From: JBAWAP01 sp049589355
Lineage (GTDB): Bacteria > Chloroflexota > Anaerolineae > VGOG01
Length of the DNA: 7,719 nt
Assembly (NCBI GenBank): GCA_049589355.1
Contig: JBAWAP010000191.1
Span: 1 to 7,719 of the forward strand
Direction of reading: 5' to 3'
In this document: piece after piece, positions 1 to 5,437 of the stretch
Numbering within the stretch: the first letter of the stretch is position 1
How the letters are laid out: every line of letters starts with the position of its first letter
The notes under the pieces: generated by a model
What the model saw: only the letters and a program-made list of their open reading frames with translations
Databases searched by the model: none
What the model was told of the DNA's origin: nothing
Made by a program: the position numbers and the translations under genes

Positions 1-1
1 G

Positions 2-277
2 GAGGCCATCACCATGGCGCGGGAGAGAGCCTATGACATCATCTTCGTGGACATGAAGCTGCCGACCATCACCGGCCTGGAGACCTATTTAGCCATCAGA
101 AAGATCAACCCGGAAGTGGTGGCCATCGTGATGACTGCCTACCGTCAGGAGATGTCCGGCTTGGTGGAAGAGGCACTGAAGAGTGATGTCTACACCTGCC
201 TCTACAAGCCTTTTGAGATGGCAGAGCTGCTCAGGTTGGTGGACGAAATCCGGGAGAGGAAACAAAAGGCAGGGTGA
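2..277 (+). CDS. Receiver-domain protein, 3' part only (cut by window edge)
   Basis: The frame is open to the first base of the window, so the gene begins upstream. The ATG at position 14 is internal, because the codons before it (E-A-I-T) align with the E-A-I-E that precedes the same Met in the second receiver of the 3085-3831 protein. Visible are the phosphoacceptor Asp in F-V-D-M-K-L-P, the switch Thr in M-T-A-Y and the conserved Lys in Y-K-P-F. The N-terminal acidic pocket lies off the window. The fragment ends a few residues after the receiver fold with no output domain. About two thirds of its residues match receiver 2 of the 3085-3831 gene, so the complete protein was probably also a dual receiver (inference). 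It lies 21 nt before the GGDEF gene and is likely in the same operon. Confidence 0.9.
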   Translation, partial: EAITMARERAYDIIFVDMKLPTITGLETYLAIRKINPEVVAIVMTAYRQEMSGLVEEALKSDVYTCLYKPFEMAELLRLVDEIRERKQKAG

Positions 278-298
278 TTGATGGACTGGGGGGATTAG

Positions 299-1636
299 AT
301 GATGGAGCGATTGGAAGAGATGGACGAAAAAGAGCGCATCCTGATCGTTGACGACAATGAGAGCATGTGTAGAAGCCTGAGGCTCGTCTTGGAAAAGAAG
401 GGCTATGAGACAGAGACGGCTAGTACGGGCCGAGAGGCCATAGAGAAAGTGCAGGGGAGATTCTTCAATCTGGCTCTCCTGGACATCAGGCTGCCCGACA
501 TGGAAGGGATAGAGCTACTAGCGCCTTTGAAGGAAACACATCCTGACATGGCTGTGATCCTAGTCACTGGCCATGCCTCTCTGAAAACCGCCATGCAGGC
601 CCTGAACAACGGAGCATCGGGCTACATCACCAAGCCCTTGGATATGGACGAGGTGTTGTCTAAAACCAGGGATGTCCTCGAAAAGCAGTGCCTGGTGATG
701 GAGAACAGGAGATTGTTCCAGGAGGCTCAGCGAGAACTGGCCGAGCGCAAGCGGGTGGAGGAAGCGCTGCGGGAGTCGGAGGAAAAGTACCGCAGTGTGT
801 TTGAGGCTTCTCCAGTAGGGATTGGAATCGCGGACTTGGAGGGCAATGTGCTTACTGGCAACCAGAGTATGCTGGAGTCAACTGGCTACACTCTGGAAGA
901 ACTCCAGACTACCAAGCTTGGTATTACTTACGTTGATCCCGATGAACGCAAGCGGTTACTCAAAGCTCTGCAAAAATTGGGCAGGGTGCGTGACTGGGAA
1001 GCTAGACTGAAGCGGAAGGATGGCACAGTTTATTGTGCCCTGTTGAACATAGACCAACTGGAACTGCGCGGGCGGAAAATACTTCTCACCACTGCCCGCG
1101 ACATCACCGAGCGCAAGCGGACGGAGGAACAACTTGCTTATATGGCCACCCACGACCCCCTGACTGGCCTGCCCAACCGGATGTTGTTCAATGACCGCCT
1201 CACCGTGGCACTGGCTCACGCACAGCGCAACTGGCAAAAGCTGGCTGTGATGTTGCTCGACCTGGATCACTTCAAGGACGTTAATGATACGTTGGGGCAC
1301 AGCGTGGGAGACAAGTTGCTGCAAGCTGTTGGCGAGCGACTGACAAGCCTTCTGCGTAAGAGCGACACCATCGCCCGCATGGGAGGCGATGAATTCATGC
1401 TGATATTACCAAAAATCGCTCGGGTGGAAGACACAGCCAGGGTTGCTCAAAAGGTCCTGGAGTCCTTTCGGGGGCCCTTTGTGTTTGATGGTCACGAAGT
1501 TCACATCACCACCAGCATTGGGATTGCCATCTACCCCAACGACGGTGAAGATGCTGACACCCTGATGAGGGATGCCGACATGGCCATGTACCGTGCCAAG
1601 GCACAGGGCCGGAACAACTACCAACACTACTTCTGA
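299..1636 (+). CDS. Response regulator diguanylate cyclase (REC-PAS-GGDEF)
   Basis: Predicted soluble diguanylate cyclase that makes c-di-GMP from two GTP, 445 aa. Receiver at about residues 13-128: acidic pair D18/D19, phosphoacceptor D62, T90 and K112 are all present. A charged helical linker (about 128-160) leads to a PAS domain (about 161-275, ending in the usual D-I-T-E-R-K) and then a GGDEF domain (about 280-442). The catalytic motif G-G-D-E-F is intact at 362-366, the metal-site motif D-L-D-H-F-K starts at 321, and an R-x-x-D inhibitory site (R353-D356) sits five residues before GGDEF, so product feedback is possible. No EAL domain follows. ATG 299 has a G-rich stretch upstream; ATG 302 and ATG 320 are alternatives. 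ATG 320 matches the start context of the next gene (G-A-A-G-A-G then ATG-GAC-GA) and would remove seven residues. Nothing shows what the PAS domain senses. Confidence 0.95.
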   Translation: MMERLEEMDEKERILIVDDNESMCRSLRLVLEKKGYETETASTGREAIEKVQGRFFNLALLDIRLPDMEGIELLAPLKETHPDMAVILVTGHASLKTAMQALNNGASGYITKPLDMDEVLSKTRDVLEKQCLVMENRRLFQEAQRELAERKRVEEALRESEEKYRSVFEASPVGIGIADLEGNVLTGNQSMLESTGYTLEELQTTKLGITYVDPDERKRLLKALQKLGRVRDWEARLKRKDGTVYCALLNIDQLELRGRKILLTTARDITERKRTEEQLAYMATHDPLTGLPNRMLFNDRLTVALAHAQRNWQKLAVMLLDLDHFKDVNDTLGHSVGDKLLQAVGERLTSLLRKSDTIARMGGDEFMLILPKIARVEDTARVAQKVLESFRGPFVFDGHEVHITTSIGIAIYPNDGEDADTLMRDADMAMYRAKAQGRNNYQHYF

Positions 1637-1642
1637 GAAGAG

Positions 1643-3109
1643 ATGGACGAGAAAATGAACCCTTCAGCAGCCCTTCACTTCGACTGGGCTCAGTACAAGC
1701 GACCGGGCTCAGGACACCGCATCCTGATCGTTGACGACGATGAGAACATCTGTAGAAGCCTGAGGCTCATCTTTAAAAAGAAGGGCTATGAGGTAGAGAC
1801 GGCTGGGACGGGCCGAGAGGCCTTAGAGAAGGCGCAGGAGAGATTCTTCAACCTGGCGCTCCTGGACATCAGGCTGCCCGACACGGCAGGGATAGAGCTA
1901 CTAGCACCTTTGAAGGAACTGCATCCTGACATGGCCGTGATCCTAGTTACCGGCTATGCCTCTCTGGAAACTGCGGTGCAGGCCCTGCACGAGGGGGCAT
2001 TGGCCTACATCACCAAGCCCTTGAACATGGATGAGGTGCTGGCTACCGTCAGGGAGGCCCTTGAAAAGCAGCGCCTGGTGATAGAGAACAGGAGGTTATA
2101 TCAGGAGGCTCAGCGAGAACTGGCCGAGCGCAAGCGGGCGGAGGAAGCGCTAAAGGAGTACTCAGAGCGGCTAGAAGAGATGGTAGGGCAGCGCACCAAA
2201 GAGCTCAGAGACGCCCAGGAGCAACTGATCCGCGCAGAGAGGCTGGCCGCCATAAGTCAGCTCGGGGCAAGTGTGTGCCACGAGTTGGGCAACCCCCTGG
2301 GCGTGATCAACAACTCGGTCTACTACCTCAGCACGATGCTGGGAGACGTGGACGGCAAGGCGAAGAAGCACTTAAAGATCATGAAAAGAGAAATAGCAAG
2401 GGCTAAGAAGATCACCAGCGACCTCCTGAGCCTCACGGAAGGCAAGAAGCTAACCCTACAGAAGATCCAAGTCAATACTATAGTGCAAGGTGCGCTCTCA
2501 CACACCCCGGCGCCAGACACAGTGACGGTGATCACCGACTTAGGAGGAGATCTGCCGCCGGTAATGGCCGATCCCGATCAGATAGAGCAAGTGTTCACCA
2601 ACCTGATCCTCAATGCGGTTCAAGCTATGACTTCATCTAGCCCTCGGCCTGAGAACTTCGGCGAGCCCTTCGGCTCAGCTCAGGACAGGCCCGGTCGAGC
2701 CGCTCGGCCCGAAGTCTCAGACGAGCCGCGCAGCCGAATGTCCTCAGTCGAACCGCTCAGTCAATCCGTCAAGACGCCCGACCTGTCTGCCGAACAGGCA
2801 GGTGGAGGGAGGTTGGAGATCGCCACCAGAGTGGAGGATGGGCTCATCGTCGCAGAATTCAAGGACAACGGTTATGGGATACCGGAGGAGAACCTGGAGA
2901 AGATCTTCGAGCCGCTCTTCACCACCAAAGCCAGGGGGATTGGGTTGGGGTTAGCACTCAGCAAGAAAATCATCGAGGCCCACGGCGGCAGCATCGAGGT
3001 GGAGAGAGAGGCGGAGAAGGGGACGACCTTTAGGGTCAAGTTCCCAAATGTTGCTCAGCCAGTCACCGAATATAGAGGAGAAGCATGGTTGATAAAGGTA
3101 GCATCTTAA
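1643..3109 (+). CDS. Hybrid histidine kinase with N-terminal receiver (REC-coiled coil-HisKA-HATPase)
   Basis: Predicted soluble sensor-type kinase of 488 aa without membrane segments. Receiver at about residues 26-140 (D31/D32, phosphoacceptor D75, T103, K125), then a long charged helix (about 140-205) likely to form a coiled coil. The HisKA H-box is H213-E-L-G-N-P-L. The ATPase domain has the N-box (N320, N324), G1 box D408-N-G-Y-G, an F-box around F422-F426 and a G2 box G432-I-G-L-G. All catalytic motifs are present, so it should be active. Two stretches are absent from its paralogues: about 20 residues after M-D-E-K (1655-1718) and about 55 residues between the N-box and G1 box (2630-2800). 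Both come from dispersed repeats. It starts 6 nt after the GGDEF gene behind a weak G-A-G-A-A-G-A-G. Its last eight codons overlap the next gene. The receiver is nearly the same as that of the GGDEF protein. Confidence 0.93.
   Translation: MDEKMNPSAALHFDWAQYKRPGSGHRILIVDDDENICRSLRLIFKKKGYEVETAGTGREALEKAQERFFNLALLDIRLPDTAGIELLAPLKELHPDMAVILVTGYASLETAVQALHEGALAYITKPLNMDEVLATVREALEKQRLVIENRRLYQEAQRELAERKRAEEALKEYSERLEEMVGQRTKELRDAQEQLIRAERLAAISQLGASVCHELGNPLGVINNSVYYLSTMLGDVDGKAKKHLKIMKREIARAKKITSDLLSLTEGKKLTLQKIQVNTIVQGALSHTPAPDTVTVITDLGGDLPPVMADPDQIEQVFTNLILNAVQAMTSSSPRPENFGEPFGSAQDRPGRAARPEVSDEPRSRMSSVEPLSQSVKTPDLSAEQAGGGRLEIATRVEDGLIVAEFKDNGYGIPEENLEKIFEPLFTTKARGIGLGLALSKKIIEAHGGSIEVEREAEKGTTFRVKFPNVAQPVTEYRGEAWLIKVAS
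1679..1710. repeat. Repeat-derived segment in the kinase N-terminus
   Basis: TTCGACTGGGCTCAGTACA (from 1679) and the following GCGACCGGGCTCA align with TTCGGCTCAGCTCAGGACA and GGCCCGGTCGAGCC at 2669-2700 in the same gene. It codes for F-D-W-A-Q-Y-K-R-P-G, and it sits where the paralogous GGDEF protein goes straight from M-D-E-K to R-I-L-I-V-D-D. It belongs to the 'TTCGACT-GCTCAGGACA' kind of dispersed repeat. Confidence 0.55.
2630..2803. repeat. In-frame repeat insertion in the kinase ATPase domain
   Basis: About 165 bases that the paralogue at 3833-4504 lacks. There the N-box runs directly through P-E-G-G-K-L-Q-I, aligning with G-G-R-L-E-I at 2804 onward. Internal palindromes are an imperfect pair 2649-2665/2703-2720 (CTGAGAACTTCGGCGAG and its near complement), a hairpin GAGCC-CTTC-GGCTC (2663-2676), and a 9-bp hairpin ACCTGTCTG-CCGAA-CAGGCAGGT (2781-2803). 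The encoded peptide is rich in P, S, R and E and contains F-G-S-A-Q-D-R-P, a translation I associate with dispersed palindromic repeats. Confidence 0.7.
3075..3080 (+). promoter_or_regulatory. Ribosome binding site of the dual-receiver gene
   Basis: GAGGAG lies four bases before ATG 3085 and inside the end of the kinase gene. It fixes the start of the downstream gene and implies that the two genes are translated as a coupled pair. The last residues of the kinase after its receiver-kinase core are read through this site. Confidence 0.75.
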
Positions 3110-3831
3110 TAGTGGACGACGATGTGGGCATCTGCGAAACCCTATCCGATATCATGGAGGTTAAGGGTTATCACACTGCTATGGCCTTGGACGGCTATGA
3201 AGCCATCCAGAAGGTCAAAGACGTGGCCTTCGACGTCATCCTCATGGACATCAAGATGCCGGGGATAAACGGAGTGGAGACCTTCAAGGAGATCAAGAGG
3301 GTCCGCCCGGAAATAGCCGTGGTGATGATGACCGCCTACGCCGTCGAGGATCTCATCGGAGAGGCCCTGCGCGAGGGGGCTTATGGCGTGCTCTATAAGC
3401 CCTTCGACATGGAAAGGATGATCGGCCTCCTCGAAGGCATAAAGGGAGGGGGGTTCGTACTGGTGGTTGACGATGACCCCAATACCTGCACCACCTTCAA
3501 ATACGTACTGGAGGCTAAAGGTTACCAAGTCGGCACCGCTTTGAGCGGCGAGGAAGCGATCGAGATGGCACGAGAGAGCGAATACGATATGATCTTTATA
3601 GATATGAAGCTTCCCACCATGAATGGTTTGCAAACCTATCTGGCTATCAGGGAGGTTAATCCCCAGGTGGTCGCTGTCATGATGACCGCCTACCGCCGGG
3701 AGATGGGCGACTTGGTAGAGGAAGCTCTAAACAAGGATGCCTATACCTGCCTCTACAAGCCCTTCGATGTAGACCAGATGATAAAACTTGTGGGCGAGAT
3801 CTGCCGCAGAAAGCGCGAAAGAGGTGAGTAA
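3085..3831 (+). CDS. Dual receiver-domain protein (REC-REC), no output domain
   Basis: 248 aa made of two CheY-like receivers and little else. Receiver 1 (about 5-120): D11-D13 pocket, phosphoacceptor D55, T83, K105. Receiver 2 (about 123-243): D129-D131 pocket, phosphoacceptor D173, T201, K225. Both look fully able to accept phosphate. The linker is only about G-I-K-G-G-G, so the two folds must pack closely. With no DNA-binding or enzyme domain, it most likely acts as a phosphorelay intermediate, a phosphate sink, or a protein-protein switch. The start is set by G-A-G-G-A-G four bases before the ATG, inside the 3' end of the kinase gene, giving a 25-nt overlap that suggests translational coupling. 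Receiver 2 closely resembles the fragment at 2-277. Confidence 0.93.
   Translation: MVDKGSILIVDDDVGICETLSDIMEVKGYHTAMALDGYEAIQKVKDVAFDVILMDIKMPGINGVETFKEIKRVRPEIAVVMMTAYAVEDLIGEALREGAYGVLYKPFDMERMIGLLEGIKGGGFVLVVDDDPNTCTTFKYVLEAKGYQVGTALSGEEAIEMARESEYDMIFIDMKLPTMNGLQTYLAIREVNPQVVAVMMTAYRREMGDLVEEALNKDAYTCLYKPFDVDQMIKLVGEICRRKRERGE
3821..3828 (+). promoter_or_regulatory. Ribosome binding site of the pseudokinase gene
   Basis: GAGGTGAG overlaps the last codons of the dual-receiver gene and sits four bases before ATG 3833. It supports 3833, rather than the in-frame ATG at 3788, as the translation start. Confidence 0.7.
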
Positions 3832-3832
3832 G

Positions 3833-4504
3833 ATGAAGGTCGCTCAAACGATTCCCCCTGAGATGTCACCCGCTATGGGACAGTTGATAAGAGCCGTGGG
3901 CCACGATCTTAGGAACAAGCTGGGGGTGATGAAGAACTCTGTCTACTACCTAAACCTGAGGCTGGGCCACGGCGATGGGAAGGTGGAAAAGCACCTCCAT
4001 ATCATGGGGAATGAGGTCGGCTACGCAAACAGGATCGTCGCCGACCTAATGGACTTCGCTGTGGCGAAGGAGCCTGCGCTTAAGAAAAGCGACGTCGAGG
4101 CAATCGTTGCAGAGGCGCTATCCCAGGCCTCCTTGCCAGCCCATTGGGAAGCAACCATCAACCTGGAGAATGGCTCCCCAGCCCTGATGGCCGACGTAGG
4201 CCAATTACAGAGGGCCTTCACAAACATAATTCTGAGGTTTATCGAAACGATACCAGAAGGTGGTAAGCTCCAAATCGCCGCCAGAGAGCAAAACGGCTTC
4301 GTGGAAATCGAGTTCGGGGCGGCCGGCCTTATCATACCCGAGGAGAACCTGGCGGAGATATTTGATCCCCTCTTGTCGGCAAGTGGCATCAATCTGGGAA
4401 TGGCGGTGAGCAAGAGGCTTGTGGAGGGCCATGGGGGCACCATCGAGGCAAGAAACATGGCAGAGAAAGGGACAGCTTTCACGGTGAGATTGCCGCTGAG
4501 TTGA
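3833..4504 (+). CDS. Histidine-kinase-like protein with degenerate ATPase domain; possible ChpT/Spo0B-type phosphotransferase
   Basis: 223 aa, paralogous to the kinase core of the 1643-3109 gene. The H-box is intact (H24-D-L-R-N-K-L-G-V, then the shared N-S-V-Y-Y-L), so it should form a dimeric helical domain with a phosphorylatable His. The ATP-binding part keeps its overall outline but has lost key residues: the second N-box Asn is R135 (first Asn N131 kept), the G1 Asp is A163, and the G2 motif reads G-I-N-L-G with N187 replacing a Gly. Kinase activity is therefore unlikely. An H-box dimer plus a dead ATPase fold is the design of ChpT and, more loosely, Spo0B, so phosphotransfer between receivers is the best guess (inference). 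A scaffold or phosphatase is the alternative. ATG 3833 is chosen over ATG 3788 because G-A-G-G-T-G-A-G lies just before it and it starts one base after the previous stop. Confidence 0.9.
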   Translation: MKVAQTIPPEMSPAMGQLIRAVGHDLRNKLGVMKNSVYYLNLRLGHGDGKVEKHLHIMGNEVGYANRIVADLMDFAVAKEPALKKSDVEAIVAEALSQASLPAHWEATINLENGSPALMADVGQLQRAFTNIILRFIETIPEGGKLQIAAREQNGFVEIEFGAAGLIIPEENLAEIFDPLLSASGINLGMAVSKRLVEGHGGTIEARNMAEKGTAFTVRLPLS

Positions 4505-4542
4505 ACCGGGGCAACCGTCGGTGATGCCCAACACAGAATTGT

Positions 4543-4867
4543 TAGCGCGAATAAGCCTTGGGGTGACTACTCAGGCTGTCATTGCGAGTCTTCCATGGCG
4601 CGGTGCGCCATCCGTAGGGGGCAGAAACTTGGGCGAGGTTCGTAGTAACAGCTTTAGCTGTCGTTTGGCAGCAAAGGCGACTAAAGTCGCCACTACGAAC
4701 CGAGTTTCTGAGTAGCGAAGCGAATCAATCCCCAAGCCGCAAGGAGGAGATTGCTTCGTCGCAAAAAACGCTCCTCGCAATGACACGGGCTGAGCAGTTA
4801 CGCCTTGGGTTAACTATCCGGTAGAGTCGAGGCTTTAATCGGATCCGCTCAGGGCTTATTCGCGCCA
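4543..4867. repeat. Nested inverted-repeat element (MITE-like), about 325 bp
   Basis: The outer arms contain a perfect 13-base inverted repeat, GCGCGAATAAGCC at 4545-4557 and its complement at 4853-4865, with imperfect extension to 4543-4559 and 4851-4867. Inside lies a second perfect 12-base pair, TGTCATTGCGAG at 4577-4588 and its complement at 4774-4785. The inner sequence is of the widespread 'CATTGCGAG ... GAAGCAATC' dispersed-repeat type (recognised from general knowledge, not searched). There is no transposase. Short frames on both strands here are translations of the repeat. No clear target-site duplication was found at the outer ends. Confidence 0.7.
4637..4701. repeat. Palindromic repeat nested inside the larger element
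   Basis: Arms GGTTCGTAGT (4637-4646) and ACTACGAACC (4692-4701) are perfectly complementary. Between them are two small hairpins: ACAGC-TTTA-GCTGT (4648-4661, counting one extra central pair) and GGCGAC-TAAA-GTCGCC (4676-4691). The layout is a stem with two side hairpins. It resembles dispersed 'GTTCGTAGT ... GTCGCCACTACGAAC' repeats seen in some environmental bacterial genomes (recollection, not a search result). Confidence 0.65.
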
Positions 4868-4894
4868 ACCAAGGATTGGAATGACTGAAGTTTT

Positions 4895-4986
4895 GATATA
4901 AGGGGTAGCAGCCCAACCGCGTTGGGCGTCAAAGGCCGGTGACAGCTCAAGACGGCCAATATGATTGGCCTTCTACCCGCTATATC
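4895..4986. repeat. Compact fold-back element with closing stem and internal hairpins
   Basis: The outer arms at 4895-4908 (GATATAAGGGGTAG) and 4973-4986 pair at 12 of 14 positions. Inside are two perfect 7-bp hairpins: GCCCAAC-CGC-GTTGGGC (4911-4927) and GGCCAAT-ATG-ATTGGCC (4954-4970). GGCCG at 4934-4938 could instead pair with CGGCC at 4953-4957. It is about 92 nt and lies just upstream of the riboswitch promoter. It may be a palindromic repeat, a mobile-element end, or a structured RNA. It matches no RNA family I recognise. Confidence 0.5.
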
Positions 4987-5011
4987 ATAATTTCAGGGAA
5001 TGAATACGGCC

Positions 5012-5039
5012 TTGACAAAGACGGAAGATTTGGTATAAT
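5012..5039 (+). promoter_or_regulatory. Near-consensus sigma70 promoter for the riboswitch leader
   Basis: TTGACA (5012-5017) and TATAAT (5034-5039) both match consensus exactly, with a 16-base spacer. T-G-G directly before the -10 gives an extended -10 as well. Transcription would begin near 5046, about 35 bases before the aptamer core, so the riboswitch lies wholly in the leader. The spacer is one base short of ideal. Confidence 0.85.
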
Positions 5040-5079
5040 ATAGACGTACAAGGTAAAGGTTCCCTTTCAATTGCATAAG

Positions 5080-5233
5080 GTCCGATAAAGGCAAACTCAT
5101 CGAAAGGTGGGGGCGCAAAGCCACGGGTCTACCTCAGTAGACAGTAATCAGTGGACAGTAATCAGTAAACAGTAGCCTGATTACTGATAACTGGTTACTG
5201 ATCACTGAAATGATGGTCGGGCTGCCGAAGACA
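5080..5233 (+). ncRNA. Cyclic di-GMP-I (GEMM-I) riboswitch aptamer with enlarged P3 arm
   Basis: The core matches the GEMM-I pattern. GGC (5090-5092) and AAA are followed by the CTCATC-GAAA-GGTGGG hairpin (5096-5111) with its GNRA tetraloop, then the conserved GCGCAAAGCCACGGGTCT (5113-5130), whose GCC closes on the first GGC. At the 3' side come AATGATGG (receptor side) and TCGGGCTGCCGA (5218-5229), the part that supplies the ligand-pairing C. A short P1, GTC/GAC, may close the aptamer at 5080-5082/5230-5232. Known members bind c-di-GMP and often precede pilus, secretion or motility genes, which fits the downstream ATPase. The usual aptamer is about 85-100 nt; this one is about 154 nt because the P3 loop holds a repeat hairpin. 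Confidence 0.88.
5134..5208. repeat. Fold-back 'CAGTAATCAGT' repeat inside the riboswitch P3 arm
   Basis: The left side contains near-copies of the unit CAGTAATCAGT (5142-5152 and 5156-5166), and the right side contains their complements. It folds as TCAGT/ACTGA (5134-5138/5204-5208), CAGTAATCAGT/ACTGGTTACTG (5142-5152/5190-5200, one G-T pair) and AGTAATCAG/CTGATTACT (5157-5165/5177-5185), with small symmetric internal loops and an 11-base apical loop. Repeats of this kind occur dispersed in some bacterial genomes (general knowledge). Confidence 0.75.
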
Positions 5234-5242
5234 GGTTTTGAG

Positions 5243-5285
5243 AAGCGTGCTGTTAGGAAGCAGGTCGGCCGACAGCACGCTTTTT
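5243..5285 (+). terminator. Intrinsic terminator of the riboswitch leader
   Basis: A perfect 11-bp stem pairs AAGCGTGCTGT (5243-5253) with ACAGCACGCTT (5272-5282), with an 18-base loop, running into TTTTT (5281-5285). It starts about 10 bases after the aptamer and is the likely expression platform. I could not find a clear antiterminator, so whether c-di-GMP turns the gene on or off is undecided. Confidence 0.75.
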
Positions 5286-5295
5286 GTTCGGGAGA

Positions 5296-5403
5296 ATGAG
5301 ATTTGGTTCTAAAAGGCCTCCCTGCATCCTGAACCTGCGCGGATTTGGCTACACGTTTGAGAGGAGGGATAGCCCGCGAGGGGAAAGCATTAACCGAACC
5401 TGA
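5296..5403 (+). pseudogene. Possible remnant of an OmpR/PhoB-type DNA-binding domain (35 codons)
   Basis: A short open frame reads ...K-R-P-P-C-I-L-N-L-R-G-F-G-Y-T-F-E-R-R. The stretch I-L-N-L-R-G-F-G-Y-T-F-E resembles the C-terminal wing of OmpR-family winged-helix proteins (typically T-V-R-G-V-G-Y-R-F). No receiver or other wHTH sequence precedes it, and the frame begins right after the riboswitch terminator. It may be the decayed tail of a deleted regulator, or chance. GGGAG lies too close to the ATG to be a good ribosome binding site. Confidence 0.25.
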
Positions 5404-5437
5404 ACCTGATCTTAACCCTATCTTCCTGGATGTTTGA

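Noticed and set aside
956..1324. Long open frame on the - strand opposite the PAS-GGDEF gene
   Set aside because: It lies wholly inside a well-supported coding gene and has no recognisable domain, so it is a shadow. The same applies to the - strand frames at 3142-3633, 4021-4482, 5613-6119 and 6031-6462.
1137..1636. Cyclase with degenerate GGDEF acting only as a c-di-GMP receptor
   Set aside because: The G-G-D-E-F motif, D-L-D-H-F-K metal site and R-x-x-D site are all intact, so an active enzyme is the simpler reading.
3788..3832. Earlier ATG for the pseudokinase gene
   Set aside because: It would overlap the dual-receiver gene by 44 bases and lacks a ribosome binding site, while ATG 3833 has a good one and starts one base after the upstream stop.
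4521..4916. Short open frames on both strands in the gap (with peptides such as S-L-R-G-A-F-F-A-T-K-Q-S and V-I-A-R-S-V-F-C-D-E-A-I-S)
   Set aside because: They are translations of dispersed inverted repeats. They lack ribosome binding sites, and the same repeat is open in two frames, as expected for repeat DNA rather than genes.
4895..4986. tRNA-like cloverleaf
   Set aside because: There is no T-arm consensus, no anticodon loop of seven bases and no CCA or discriminator arrangement; the loops are 3 bases.
5134..5208. CRISPR-like direct repeats
   Set aside because: The units are about 11 bases, are degenerate and occur on both strands as a fold-back. There are no regular spacers and no cas genes.
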